Source of the DNA: Fratercula arctica
Taxonomy: Eukaryota > Chordata > Aves > Charadriiformes > Alcidae
Length of the DNA stretch: 64,000 bases
Assembly: GCA_947846985.1 (NCBI GenBank)
Contig: CANTUZ010000001.1
Coordinates: 151,434,447-151,498,446 of the forward strand
Reading direction: 5' to 3'
The notes under the pieces: generated by a model
What the model was told of the DNA's origin: nothing
The model's input: only the letters and a program-made list of their open reading frames with translations
Databases searched by the model: none
In this document: positions 36,131 to 48,000 of the stretch, one piece after another
Position numbering within the stretch: position 1 is the stretch's first letter
Layout: each line of letters begins with the position of its first letter
Translations under genes and position numbers: made by a program

Positions 36131-37209
36131 CATTTTTGTGGCTTGCTTCATAACTTTCTTTACTAAGAAATGACATGTCAAGGAGATGGAAGAGAACTTA
36201 TTAATGACAGTATGTTTGACAGCCACTATACTGGACTAAAAAGATATTGGCTGGAGCCAAGGACAATGTAGGTTGATACCTAACTCGTCACTCCACACTC
36301 CAAGTGCACGTACTTCAGCAACATACTTCCAGGCTCAGATCTCCTTACATCTCTATTTGCAATAGCCCTTACTATTCCCCATCTGGATCCTTCTTGGATA
36401 ATACTTATTGTATTGGCCAGAAATTTTGCTGATTGTGTAACTGCATACAAATTAAATGCTAGAAGAAAATAGATTACTTTTTTTTTTCTTTTTTGGTCCA
36501 AAACTATATTCTAGATTCAGAGCTACATGACAAACTTTCCCTCTCAGCTACAGTCTTACCTTTTTTTTTTAACTTTCCTTGTGCAACTCTGCCACTGCAA
36601 TTACCACCTCACTTGCACTATGCTTCTGAATTTAAGTACCAATGCAACCATACTTTTAACGTACTCTAGAGGATACTTACACCACCTAGCTCTAAGCACC
36701 GAAGTAGGTCATAGTTATTAACCAGATAGTTACTGCAAACTCCCTCTTTAGTCCATAGGCAAAGATCAAATCCTTGAGTCTCCTTCAGAGCAAGCGTATT
36801 ACCATAACCTGCAACTCCTGCTACTCAAGCCTTTAAACACAATCTGCTACAAAGGTGCTGCCCTGTAAGAGTCATAAAAAATCAGCTCATCTTCACGAAT
36901 GCCATATATCACCCATTAAGCCCACACAGAATTTTTCATAGGTGAAGCCCTATGCAGTTCTGTGAATAAATTGCAAACACTTGCAATAGTTTGGTTTGCT
37001 GTAGCAAGATTCATTTTACAAATAACTCAAGACAGGCTTAACTTCTGTCAGTCCAAACTAAATGAACAAGCACTTGATGTCTAGGGGTAAACAAAGTTTG
37101 AGCATTATCAGTGTCATTTTTCTCCACCACAACTACATTAAACACAGTTTACAGCTAGTCTTTGGTCTCATTTTTAGCATGCTATTAGTATCTATAAAAT
37201 ACATCTTAC

Positions 37210-37235
37210 CTTGATCTTCTGAAGAGACCGGTGAC
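37210..37235 (-). CDS. DGKI: DGKI 26-nt micro-exon (SPVSSEDQ)
   Basis: The exon completes one codon with G, then reads SPVSSEDQ and the first base of Ala. The acceptor is TTTTATTCCAG at 37237-37236 and the donor ATCAAG|GTAAGA at 37210/37209. It continues in frame into 22515-22552 as SPVSSEDQ-A-LLQAV, which matches the remembered mammalian SPVSSEDHAILQAV. It is Ser-rich linker between the catalytic half and the ankyrin domain. It cannot be joined directly to the exon at 55788-55869: the phases do not match and a stop would follow within about 20 codons. At least one exon of 3n+2 nt must lie between them. Confidence 0.9.
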
Positions 37236-37733
37236 CTGGAATAAAACAACAAAGTCCAATCAATCTTTGGTATGGGAAGGCCACAAATAAGGTTCAGTGT
37301 CACTGTGGTGAATAGAGTATGTAGGAATTGGAAGGCTTTATTCTTGGGCTAACTTAGAAGGGAGGGCTGGAAGGCATCTGACAAGAAAAAAGCAGAAAAT
37401 GGCAGAGACAGAGAGCAGGTTCTGCAGACCAGAGTGGCCTTATGGAGTCATGTCCATAAGGCAACTGCACTGTTAAGCACTCATGCCAAGAGTTTCTGTA
37501 GGTACTTGGCAAAGAACTTATCTACTGCTGTTACTGTTGGAAATAGCTGACATTACTACATTACTGTTCAGAAAATCCCGATCCTTCAGAGTTTACTGAA
37601 GGGATCATAATTAAGTGTGGCCCAGGAGGAAACCTCACAGCTAGGGGTGGTTGAGGAAATTACAGCTTCAGAGGAACTTGCAGTCATTAAGGCGGACATT
37701 GTGGTGGAGAGCATAAAAGCAACATAAACAGAC

Positions 37734-37767
37734 AAAAAAAAAAAAAAAGAAAAAAAAGAAAAAGAAA
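37734..37767 (+). repeat. A-rich run
   Basis: A15 followed by G-interrupted A-runs. It produces a false poly-Phe frame on the minus strand. Confidence 0.9.
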
Positions 37768-40700
37768 GTCTGGACAGATGTAAGTACAGTGAAAAGTAAT
37801 GTAACAGCAGCAACACAAGAGTTACAGGATACCCTAACCAGTGGCTTAAGTCTCTGATAATGCATCAGGGGTTATAAAATATGAGGGACCTCTCGGTGCC
37901 CCTGATGATGAACAGAAGGTCCCCACTGAATTCCAGAGATTTGTGACACAGCTCCCATCACTCAGGATCACACCCATCATTTTATTCAGCACCCACAACA
38001 AAGCAACAAAAAGAGGTGTAAAGTATTGGCCCTCCATTTTTCCCTTTGCCGCAGCAGCTTGGCTTAGCAAAACTGAGGCTAACTGTACAGCCAAATCTGG
38101 GATGTGCCTAAGTTATTTAGATCAGATTGACAGCGCAAAGTGGATTGGACCATTGCCTCAGCACTTCCCCAACAAAGATTTTCAACTGCATTTATAGCCT
38201 TCCCCACCACGTAACAAGGAGTTTGTTCCTGCAGTGAATGGAACAAGTCATGCTTCCTTTACAGGATGTATTTAATTTTGCACCAAGCTACAAAAAAATA
38301 ACAAATTACTAAAGATTTAAAAATGCTAGTGTTGCCAGCAAACAGATCAAAGCTGACATAAGAAAAGCAGCCACAGAGGGGTGAAGGGAAAAGAAGGAAC
38401 AAAGAGGAAAAGAGCACATGTATATTTAACTGAGTCAGCTGGGGCTGGAGAAGGGGGAAAGAAGAGTTAGAAACCCTGGATTTAGAGGAATAAAGGAGCT
38501 GAGGAAGGAGTCATGATCTCATTCCATAACGGGTTTAAAAATTAAGGTTGAGGAATTATAGGACATCAGAAGCAGATATGCAAATATATAGATGCAAATG
38601 GGAAAGATGGAAAGAAAAGAAGGAATCTTTCCTAATGAGGTACGCAAATTTTTATTTTTAAAGAAGAGAGAGATTTGCAAAGAAAGAGAGGAAAGAGTTA
38701 CAGCACAGCTGGAGCAATGGTCACTGTGAAAGGAAAAAATGTGATTGCCTAATTAAGATTCTGACTGTGCAAGAAGCCAATGTGTCTGTATGGATCAGAA
38801 TTAATTAATCCTCTACTCCCATTAAATCCTCTGATTGCTGCTGAACATCCTACGCATGTATCCTGCACTACTGCCAACCAGGCCAGCTCTGCCATTGCGC
38901 TTCAACCATGTCTGTGGAAATACAGTAGGAATGCAGGTAACACAGAAGATTAGGAGGCATCACTAGGACTCTGTCCCACTGCTTTGACCAGTTAGTTACA
39001 GGCCTTCCTCCACACCCCCCAGCAGTAGCCCTTCTGAAGGTCAAAACTCAACACACAGTGTTTCCTACAAGGTTAAACAGTGCAGAATGGACCATATCAA
39101 GAGGTGCAAATTTTTAGGTACTTAAAAATATTTTTACATGCAGGAGTCATGCCAGATTCCTTCGCTCACGTATCCTGATTCTCCATCCATTGCTAATGCA
39201 GTATCCCACAGCTTCAGTAGAATTTATTCCTTTGTTTTGTTTCTTAATTGCACAGTTTCATCACCTTACAGATCTTTATTTGAAACAATAAAATAAACCA
39301 TACAGATTATCCTATAATTTGGCTCTTCTTTATGGCAGATGTCATTAGTTCCTTAAAGCATCAACAACAGGAGAGACACTATTACAATACCACCACCAAC
39401 ATTGAAGGGAGGGATGAAAAATATGTTTAAGCATATTCAGTTTGCCCAAAATTAGTATGTATTTTTCAAAATACTACTGCCATGGGCCTTTGTTGCATGC
39501 CTTGAACACAGTGGTTGAACAGTAAGAAATCTAACAGGTACTGCTGTTGCTACTAGCAGTGTTTTCATTTGAAAGGCTTCATCAAGCATCGTTTGAAACT
39601 GTCTAGCCTGGTATCCTGAGAAAATAAAGTTCATATAATCACAGCATCTTGATGTGTACACATGCACCTCTCTGCCTCAGCCTAATGAAGTTTGAGCTTA
39701 TTGGCTCATTTCACCCATCGTTAACAGAGGGGTTGGAGAGCCAGTTCCTGCTTTCACAAGGAAAAGAAATAGCACAAGCCCAAACTTTCTGACGTAGCTG
39801 CAAAGCCACAAAAAGAGGTTTTGAATATCTCAACCACAGGAAAGCCTCAATGAGAGCTTCCACCGAAGGTTCAACCCCAATAAACTAGGCTTCCTTTGTT
39901 CTGCTACTGACATAAAGTATTTCGGCAAAGAATGGAGAGGACTTTCAACATTCTCCTACAATTTCAGGCCATATGTTTTAGCAGGGGGAGGGATTTTCCA
40001 AACCATTCAAGTACTGGCCTAACTACACCAAGGGGAGTCTTGCTTGTGAGTATAATGTAAGGAAGTGAGGCTGCTGAAAAGTCCACGCTAATAGTGTTGG
40101 GCATTTTATGCATTGTCTGGTCTACCCCATACTTATGACAGGCTCTAAGGGAGGAAAGAAAGAAAGTCTAATGACCTGCTCTAAACCACATACACTCACT
40201 CCAGAGCCACAGGGGACTTTTCCTGACAGCAAAAAAATCCAGTGGATGCTCATATTTCCGGTCACACATCTTTCTCTCAGGTCTGTAAGAAGTGTGAGGT
40301 ATATGCTGTGGCAGCACCAGTCACCAGACAAGTGTCCTGAGAAGGGAGGATTCTCAGCTGCTAACATCCACACAGTAACCATCTATCTGGTGCCTGTCAG
40401 CTGCCCTCAGAGTGATTCTAGCTGTGTGTTTGACTGTCATAAAGAAGCAAGTTATCATTCCCACAACCTCTATGCCTTAAAAAAAATAGAGGCAAGTCAG
40501 AGATACTTCACAAGAACTAACACGCTGTTAAGATCTGTGGTCCCACTGGGGTCAAAACACTTTGCCAAATGAAATCTTGAAGAGATTTAAATTTGGTTAA
40601 ACATAACAAAACAAATCAAACCCTGAAAACCTTCAGAAAAAGGTTCAGGCACTGCAATATCCTGTTCTTGGCCATTTCAGAATGGAATTGCTTGTTTTTT

Positions 40701-42492
40701 TGTATTAACTGTTACTTGTTTCTTGTTTTATCTTGGTCTAAAATTGTAGAAAGAAAGGTTCATCACCCACCCCCACCTCCCCACCAAGTGAGTAAAGACA
40801 GGCCAGATTGTCTACGACTGGCTATATTTCCAGAATTGTGAGATTAAATTAGCTCTTCTACAAACAATGCCCTTTTCCCATGCATAAGTGTGAAAGGGGA
40901 GCCCAATTTCAAATATTTTCACCAAAGGCATTAATCTGACTTTTCCCCTGCCCTGGTTTACAGTTGCTTCATGAAGAGCTATTGCTGTAGTGACCAGCTA
41001 AAGGGAAGACAAATAGTACTATGACAATAGGGAAGGGGATGAGAAGGCAGGAGGAGGGGAAGTATGTTATCACCTCCGTTTGTTGTCCATGTTGTCTGTG
41101 CCCCTCCTTTTGCTATAGGTCCTACAGTAGTGTTCTCCTGTTGTAGGGTGGCAAGCTCTACTCAGAAGAGATAACAGCACTTGGAAGCCTCAGTCTGCCA
41201 GGGGAAGTTGCGCATTGCCTGTTCCATCGCTCCCCTATGCAAGCAAAGCAGTACCTTCTGTGCTTAACACAAGGATCTCCCAGGAAATAAGTATACATAT
41301 TTATAAATGCATAAAATAGCCTGAATAATAATGTAAATCCCCCCCTACTCATACATTCACTAGATGCTTCCAGCAAATTGGAAGACTTACAATACTGAAG
41401 ACATGAGACATGCCCACCTAAAACAGCTCTGTGCCTCAGAGTTAATGGTCTGATCCAAAGCTCACTGGAATTTTCCCACTCGCTCTTACAGGCTTTGGAT
41501 CAATTGCTGGCAAAAATCTAATCCCCAGTATAGCCAATACAGCCTTCAGTATTGTACAAGCCTTCTCCAAACAGCCAAACACTCACAGCTGTTTCCAAGT
41601 GCACTCTCCAATGTGCAAGCATTAGATTTATTCAGCACTGGAAGGGTGGAAGAGGGAATATTCATTTCTAAGGAGGGAAGGGCAAGCACTGTCACAATTT
41701 TGAGCCTAGTCAACTGAGGCTTAGGAACCCAGAGAAACACAGCCAGCCTCCAGCAGATGAATTCTAACAAAATTTCAGCAAATGGGTACATTATTCATGA
41801 AGACAAAAGCCTCTAGAGAAACAAACCCAGAGCTGATGTAAAGCAGCTATTTTAATCAATAAACCTGTAGCAGAAACCATCTGCACCAGGCCTATTTAAA
41901 ACCAGCCATTTACAATTTAAAGGCCAAATGACAATCTGTGTGCAGCAATTCTGCTGGTTTTTATGACCATTCCCCTTTTTCCCTGCTTAAGCAACCTATT
42001 TCTGCAAACTTTCAAATTCAGTCTGACAATAGCTGCCTGTGACGAGGGGAGGGAAAGAGCTTTCAGATTAAACCCATTCCTTCTCATTTTGTGTGTGTAT
42101 CTCTTCAGAACTGAAAGTGGCATCCCTCTTGGGATTTATTTGTATACGCCCTGATTGTAATTGAAGAAAATTTTTAGCACAAAGTATTTTTAAAATAAAG
42201 GTGAGGAAACCCCCTCATTCAGCAATCAGCATCAACACCTCTGGGACTGGCAAGTGCCCTGCAGCCCCGGCTGCAGACAGCACCTCGTATTACTGGCAGA
42301 AAGACAGAACTGTTTGCTTTCCTGGTCCCTCAGCATCTCCTACTTGGAGGCACCCAATGAGTTAAAGATAATGCTCAAGCATGGGCATCACCATTTTCTG
42401 CCATGGAACTTGACGAAAAATAAAAGCCTAAGAATTACTGAGAGCTTCCCCATACTTCTACTTTGACCCTAAACGTGCCCAATTCAATGACA

Positions 42493-43231
42493 TTGACAGG
42501 CTGGAGAAATGAACTACCAGCAATCTAGCAAATTCAACAAAGGCAAATGCAAAGTCCTGCACCTCAAGGGGAATAAACCCATGCAACAAGACAGGCTGGG
42601 GGCCTAACAGCAGGAAAACAGTTTTGCACAAAGTTGCACAAGTTGAATGTCACTCAGCAGAGTTCCCTGCGACAGCAAAGGGCAGTGACATACTGGGCTG
42701 TATTTGCAAGAGCACAGCCGTAAGGTACACTGAAGTGATTTTTTTTACCCTTTATTCAGTACTTGTGAGAGTTGAGAACAAGACAGATGTTGACAAACTG
42801 GATTGAGTTCCACAAAGTGCCACGGAGGTGGTGAGGGCATATGAGGAGAGACATATGAGGAGAGTCTGAGGGAGCTGGGTGCGTTCAGTAAGAAAAGAAG
42901 GCTCAGGGAAAAATCTTATTGCTGCCTTCAGCAACCTAATGAGTAGAGTCCAGAGTCTGCTTGAAGAAAGAGGAGATGAAGCAACAGTCACAAGCTGGGA
43001 CATGAGAAATTCAACTTGGACGTTAGGAAAAACTTTTTCACTGTTTGGATGACCAAACAGGGGAGCAGGTTGTACAGAGAGATTATTGAATCTCCAGGTT
43101 TGCAGATATTCAAAACTCATCTGGACAAGCCTCTGAACAACTTCATCTAACTGGACCTATTTTGAACAGGGGTTTGGATTGGGTGGCCTTCAGAGGTCCT
43201 TGCCAACCTAAATTTTTCTGCAATTCTATGA
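42493..43231 (+). mobile_element. Older CR1 LINE copy, degenerate
   Basis: The left part (AAATTCAACAAAGGCAAATG, CAAAGTCCTGCACCTCAAGG, then GACAGGCTGGGGGCC) matches the CR1 coding stretch for KFNKAKCKVLHLG. The middle reads ACTGGGCTGTATTTGCAAGA and TCAGTACTTGTGAGA (CR1 LGCI and SVLVR regions). The right part has GAGGAGAGTCTGAGGGAGCT, then AGAAAAGAAGGCTCAGGGA, and ends in a CR1 tail (AGGTCCTTGCCAACCT, CTGCAATTCTATGAG). Frames are broken by many indels and by internal deletions. A local duplication of CATATGAGGAGAG sits near 42840-42866. It is more decayed than the 11.1-kb copy. Confidence 0.85.
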
Positions 43232-43890
43232 GTCTCTCTACAAAGCTTTTTGCTTTTACTATCCCAGATTTCCTGTTATTCTTTCCTCTCAAATATTTCT
43301 CATAGACAATGGCCATACTGTCTCAGACACATGGGAAAATGCTGACCAGAAATGCTCCCTGAATATAAAAAATTCCATTCAAGTTACTTATTATTTTGCA
43401 GAAATCTGTTCAGACATGTCCTGTTAATCCATAACAACAACCTGGAGAACCTAATTTTTTCTAATGCTACTAAAAGCAAAGTTCGGTACTTATTCTAGCA
43501 TCTCTATAACTTACTTCTGCAGTGTCAGTCTCTACCTGCACAAAAACCAGCGCCTCAGGCTGTTCACAAGCATTCCAACATACCAGAATGTAGCTTGGGG
43601 CTTTTTAGAAAAGTAAGGGCAGCTCAGATGTATTCCTTGCTGTGTCTCAGGCATGTCTGTGTCCCTTACATTGTTCCATACTTTTTCCTCATTACTGTCT
43701 AACTTTTTATCTCTTACCATTTCTCTGTCCACTGCAGAATGCTTTGAATGAAGGCTTGGAACACCACAATGCAGCTATACCTGAAGTCGTACTGACACCC
43801 AGAGGAGTTGGCTGGGAATTGCTGCTTAACAAGGGAATAGATTTTATTGCAAAATCAGATGTAAACCCAAACACGCTTAACCTTGATTTT

Positions 43891-43925
43891 AAAAAAGAAG
43901 AAGAAGAAGAAGAGAGAAGAGAGAG
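43891..43925 (+). repeat. (GAA)n / purine-rich repeat
   Basis: Five to six GAA units followed by GAGA sequence. It encodes the Lys/Glu run of a chance plus-strand frame (43642-43992) that has no other gene-like features. Confidence 0.85.
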
Positions 43926-45010
43926 TTGTTCTAACACGTTCATCTTGAAAAAGACAGTTCTACCTTGGAATCAAGGTCAAAACATGACTTAAGAAAGCTG
44001 GCTTGTTATTTCCTTGAAAAAGAAAGTATTTCCAAATGACCAGAAGGATCACTGTAGGGTGATTGTGTATTGTTTGTTGGGTTGCTTTTTTTTTTAAAAA
44101 ACTTGGCCTCTCTTTCTGTTATCACCACGTGACACCAAAGTATCTCCAGGGAATATGACATTCATTTTGAAAAGGGTCTGATCCAAGCTTCTTTGAAATG
44201 CTAGTCTTCCATTTCAAGATTTGAATTAAATCTTCAAAATCCTCACTGACCTACCTGTGAATTTCTTAACGAATCTGCAGGGCAAAAGGCAAAGGAAGGG
44301 CAGTAGCTGGCGTAGCTCTAACTGTAAAAGAAAGTGAGATCTAGCCACACCATGTAATACTTTGACGAAACAACAGACTGGATGCCAAAGGACTGGATGC
44401 TGTTTGAAGCCTGGGACAGGCCCTAAAGGGGCTGGGTGTACACACTGCCTTAACAACCTACATGAAAAGCAAAAAGATATGTTAGGCACAATCAGGTAAA
44501 AAAAATCATCTGGCCTCTTTCCTCAACAATGGGAAGTCTGTGTACTTTTGCTTTTTCCAGAAAAAGATTAAAACAGAGATCATTTTGCTATGACCTTAAC
44601 TTTTTATTTAACCCAGAAAAAGGAATTATTTTGGTAACCACAAAGCCATGACAGCCACACTGCAAGCACATTGGGTATACATACCCTGATTCAGAAGTCA
44701 CATCCCCCACTTGGCCCTCAGGCTAGATGGAGATGAAGTACATGAGCTGCTTGGTATCTCAAGACATCACTCAAATAATGGTAGGCCAGTTTGGGTTTCT
44801 AAACAATCTAGAAGCCACACTAAGTGGTGTGTTTGTTACCACAAAACAAACCAGTGACTCCTGATAATTAGCCTTCAGTGGTTTGGGGAGAAGGGAGACA
44901 GAAACACAGGAATCCCTCCGAAACAGGTTCTTGCAATTACATTCATAAATATGTGGCCTGATTTTCACAAACGCTAAGCACTAAGCAACATTCACTTGCT
45001 TGCCATCTTT

Positions 45011-45041
45011 AAAAAGAAAAAAAAAATTTAAAAAAAAAAAA
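45011..45041 (+). repeat. A-rich run
   Basis: A5 G A10 TTT A12-type tract. Confidence 0.9.
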
Positions 45042-48000
45042 TCACTTCACTTAATGTGCCTAACACACAGGTCCTATGCAGAGCAGAATTGCTGAGCCCT
45101 TTACACTCCCTGCTATAGAGTAACTAATGGAGAATAAAACTTGTGATGGGAGTTTCAGATACGGTTTTGTGCTGCACTTTTAGGCACCTGGCACAGAAAC
45201 AAGAATTTAGGAGTCAGGGTTACACTGGCTCCAGGCCACCTCTGGCTCTCTGATTTCAGCTCTTGGCATAATTTCGCCAGGTCCATCTGTCCCTGCTTGC
45301 CCATGGGCATCAACGCTGCCAGGAACCTCAGCAAGGCTACGTGTTATGGCCCCGCTCCTCATGTATTTCCCTCCCCTGCACGCACCTCTGTGCCAGAACT
45401 GCTAAACGCTCGCTCAGTCTCAGCTACCAAGACAAAGCTTAGTGCTTCTTTCCCAGCACAGAGGAGCAACAGGCGAGCAGGGACAACTTTTCTCCCTCCC
45501 CATTTGAATGCTTTTAAGCTTTCAGAAGTTTCTTCTCTCACCTGAGAAATTCTTTGGCAGGCATTTTCAGAAGAGACAGTACCTTCTGCGCCCTGACATA
45601 TAAGCCCGCAGCCAGGGGGCTAGGACACACATCCTAGACAGGAAAGGGCAAGGGCTGCTCCATGCAGAACAGCCATGCCAAGATGCACAACCCGGGGAAC
45701 ATGCTCACCCTCCTTCAGCAGCTGAACCAGAGAATCTCTCCCCAGCCCAAGCACACTAAACCCAGTCCATGTTCACAGGTACTTTCTATTTCAGGCAACA
45801 TTTTCCAGAAGAAATAGACTTCTTTCATGCACACCTCCACCAAGCAAAAACAGTTCACCAACGTATTTTTCAAGCAGCCCTAGTGAAAAACCTCAACCTC
45901 ACTTTTTGTTCAAGGAGTTAAGTGAAGGCTTATGCCAAACTATTGCTTCCAGCCTTATTCAAATACTCAGAACTTTGTGGGTCTAAAATACTAAATTGCA
46001 AACCTCAAAAGATGACCTATTTTCACATGACTCTGTTTTGCCTCTAGCTTTTTGTTGCATGATATTTTGACAATTTCCAGTTTCCAGTCACAGCTGAAAT
46101 CCAAACGTGCACATATCTGAAGAATGAGGGAAAGTTAGCAAAGGCTTGACTTTTTGGAGTTTCACACTGTCAACTCAGCCAAAGTAGTACTTCTTTGTGA
46201 TAGTCTAGAGCAGTTATTTTACCAAACTACATTTCTATTCTCTTTGCAAGCCTGGTAAACCAGAATATGGATATCAATAAAGACAGCCCAGATGCATATT
46301 ATGAGATGTCCTAGTGTGAAAGCTTGGACACACTGTGTATTCCAATGTGTGTGTTACATATGTACAGAACTGTGTTTCGTACCCATGCCCTGAAGCTTAT
46401 TAGCTTTGGCTTTAATAAGACAGCTTGGTACTGAGTGAGAGCACATTAAGAACCAGTCTCCTCTCCAAGCAGATGGCAGCTCCTTATGGCAGGCACAGAG
46501 CACATGGACACAAGCTCGCTATGCCTGTGCAACGCTCAGAAAACTAGGACCAGGGTGTTTTATTTTTTTGTCTTGCTTCAACTCGTACAAGTAACAAGCA
46601 CACACAAATACAGACATATATATTACCTAAAACTACAGGCTTCAATTCTTTTCCAGCCTTTATTGGACTGGAAAACTGCTGTGCCAGAGGATATTCACCC
46701 TATATTTATAACAGTGCTTAAAGCAAGCCCAGAAGAATACAGGCTGTCAATCATCCTATATCCCACTAATAGACCCAGCTAGGCCCTCTTCCAGTGCCTT
46801 TAACGTCACTGGGGGCCATGGATCTGCTATTTCCACTCCATAAAGCTAAAGAGAGGAATATTTACATTCTACAGTGGCATCGTCAGCTCCACTCTCTACC
46901 AGGTGCAGTTACCACATGCGTGACACTTGCAGGAAAGCAGTAGGCCCTAAAGATCAAATTATCAAATGTCATTTTCTTTTACCCAGACAAACAGAAAACA
47001 AGGGTACAAGAAGTGACTGTCTTGATATGTTCCCCTGCCTTCTTTACCTCACAGAGCTGCTTTACTTCTCAGAGCAGATTCTGCTTCTCAATCCAGGGGC
47101 TAAAGTAAGCAAGCAAGGAGAGAAGTAAAGGGGAAGAAAAGGAAAGAGTTGTAACAAGAAGAGAAAAAAGAACGAACTCTATTACTTCTGCCTTGGCTAT
47201 CAGCCAGAAAGTGGAAAGCAGATTTATAGCTGTTATGGTAAACAACTTAAAGAAAAGCAAGGCACTCGGCTATCTGTACTCTGTCAACATCAATTTCATC
47301 TTTCAGACACACTCCAACAAAAAAACACCTTACATTCCACTTGGAAAATGCTTTTTCATCCCCTTATCTACTGGAACTATTCAGAAAGCATTTTCAAGCT
47401 AGGGGGTACTTGACTTTTTCAACATTGGTGTAGGTAGGTCCCTTTGTCAAGCACGTGCATATTCTGTTGCTTGAAATCACCCCAAGGAGAAGAGGAGAGC
47501 CGGACTGCTTGCATTTTCCTTTTGGAAAGCGGGATGCCAGTCAAGAAGCAAGATCTCTCTCAAGAAGCCAATTTGTAGTCTCACGGTGTGTGGGAGTGTT
47601 TTGCATGTCACTGTCTGCCAAAATAATTTGTCAGCAGGGTAAATTTCCTCAGCTGCGTATCAGGTGTTGAGATGCTACAGAAATCATTAAGAGTCCTCCT
47701 TTAGAGGGCTCGGGGGCAGGTGGGTGGGAAAAGAGGAAACTAAAAATCCCACCCAATCCACTCCAGGGAGCTACATTCTGAATAATAAAATTACTTGGTA
47801 ATAAGTATTGATGAGAAAAATAACATCTTACAGGATGCAGTACAGGATGTACTCTATTTCTGCCACATATTGAAGGGGCAGAAACACCAACCCACCTCAT
47901 CAGATGTGCCTACTGTTGTTAAAGCCCCTTAGCAATTCAGCACCTCAACAGCAAAGGCTGGAGACTTAATTCTGGAAGAAAACAAACACTATTTGCATTG

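Larger units (their letters stand above)
22553..37209 (-). other. DGKI: DGKI intron (14.7 kb)
   Basis: Donor GTAAGA at 37209, acceptor GCAG at 22554-22553, phase 1. It contains a CAAA-rich simple repeat (25780-25872), a 12-bp-arm palindrome (27062-27086), a T34 run (31843-31876), a G11 run (33697-33707), a GA microsatellite (34033-34049) and a possible CR1 tail (36040-36130). Several open frames of 60-170 codons occur, for example at 31952-32464 on the plus strand. None shows family similarity, a biased repeat structure or matched splice sites, so I treat them as chance. Confidence 0.8.

Noticed and set aside
37408..37440. Plus-strand CTGCAGACCAGAGTGGCC as the reverse of the missing exon
   Set aside because: It resembles the expected codons only if a base is deleted, and has no GT donor at the right place.
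43642..43992. 116-codon plus-strand frame with a Glu-rich run
   Set aside because: The acidic run comes from a GAA microsatellite; the rest resembles no protein.
44226..44290. Exon-like segment with CTGCAG acceptor and CACAG|GTAGGT donor on the minus strand
   Set aside because: Only about 20 nt, the peptide has no DGKI resemblance and the length is 3n+2 only if borders are stretched.
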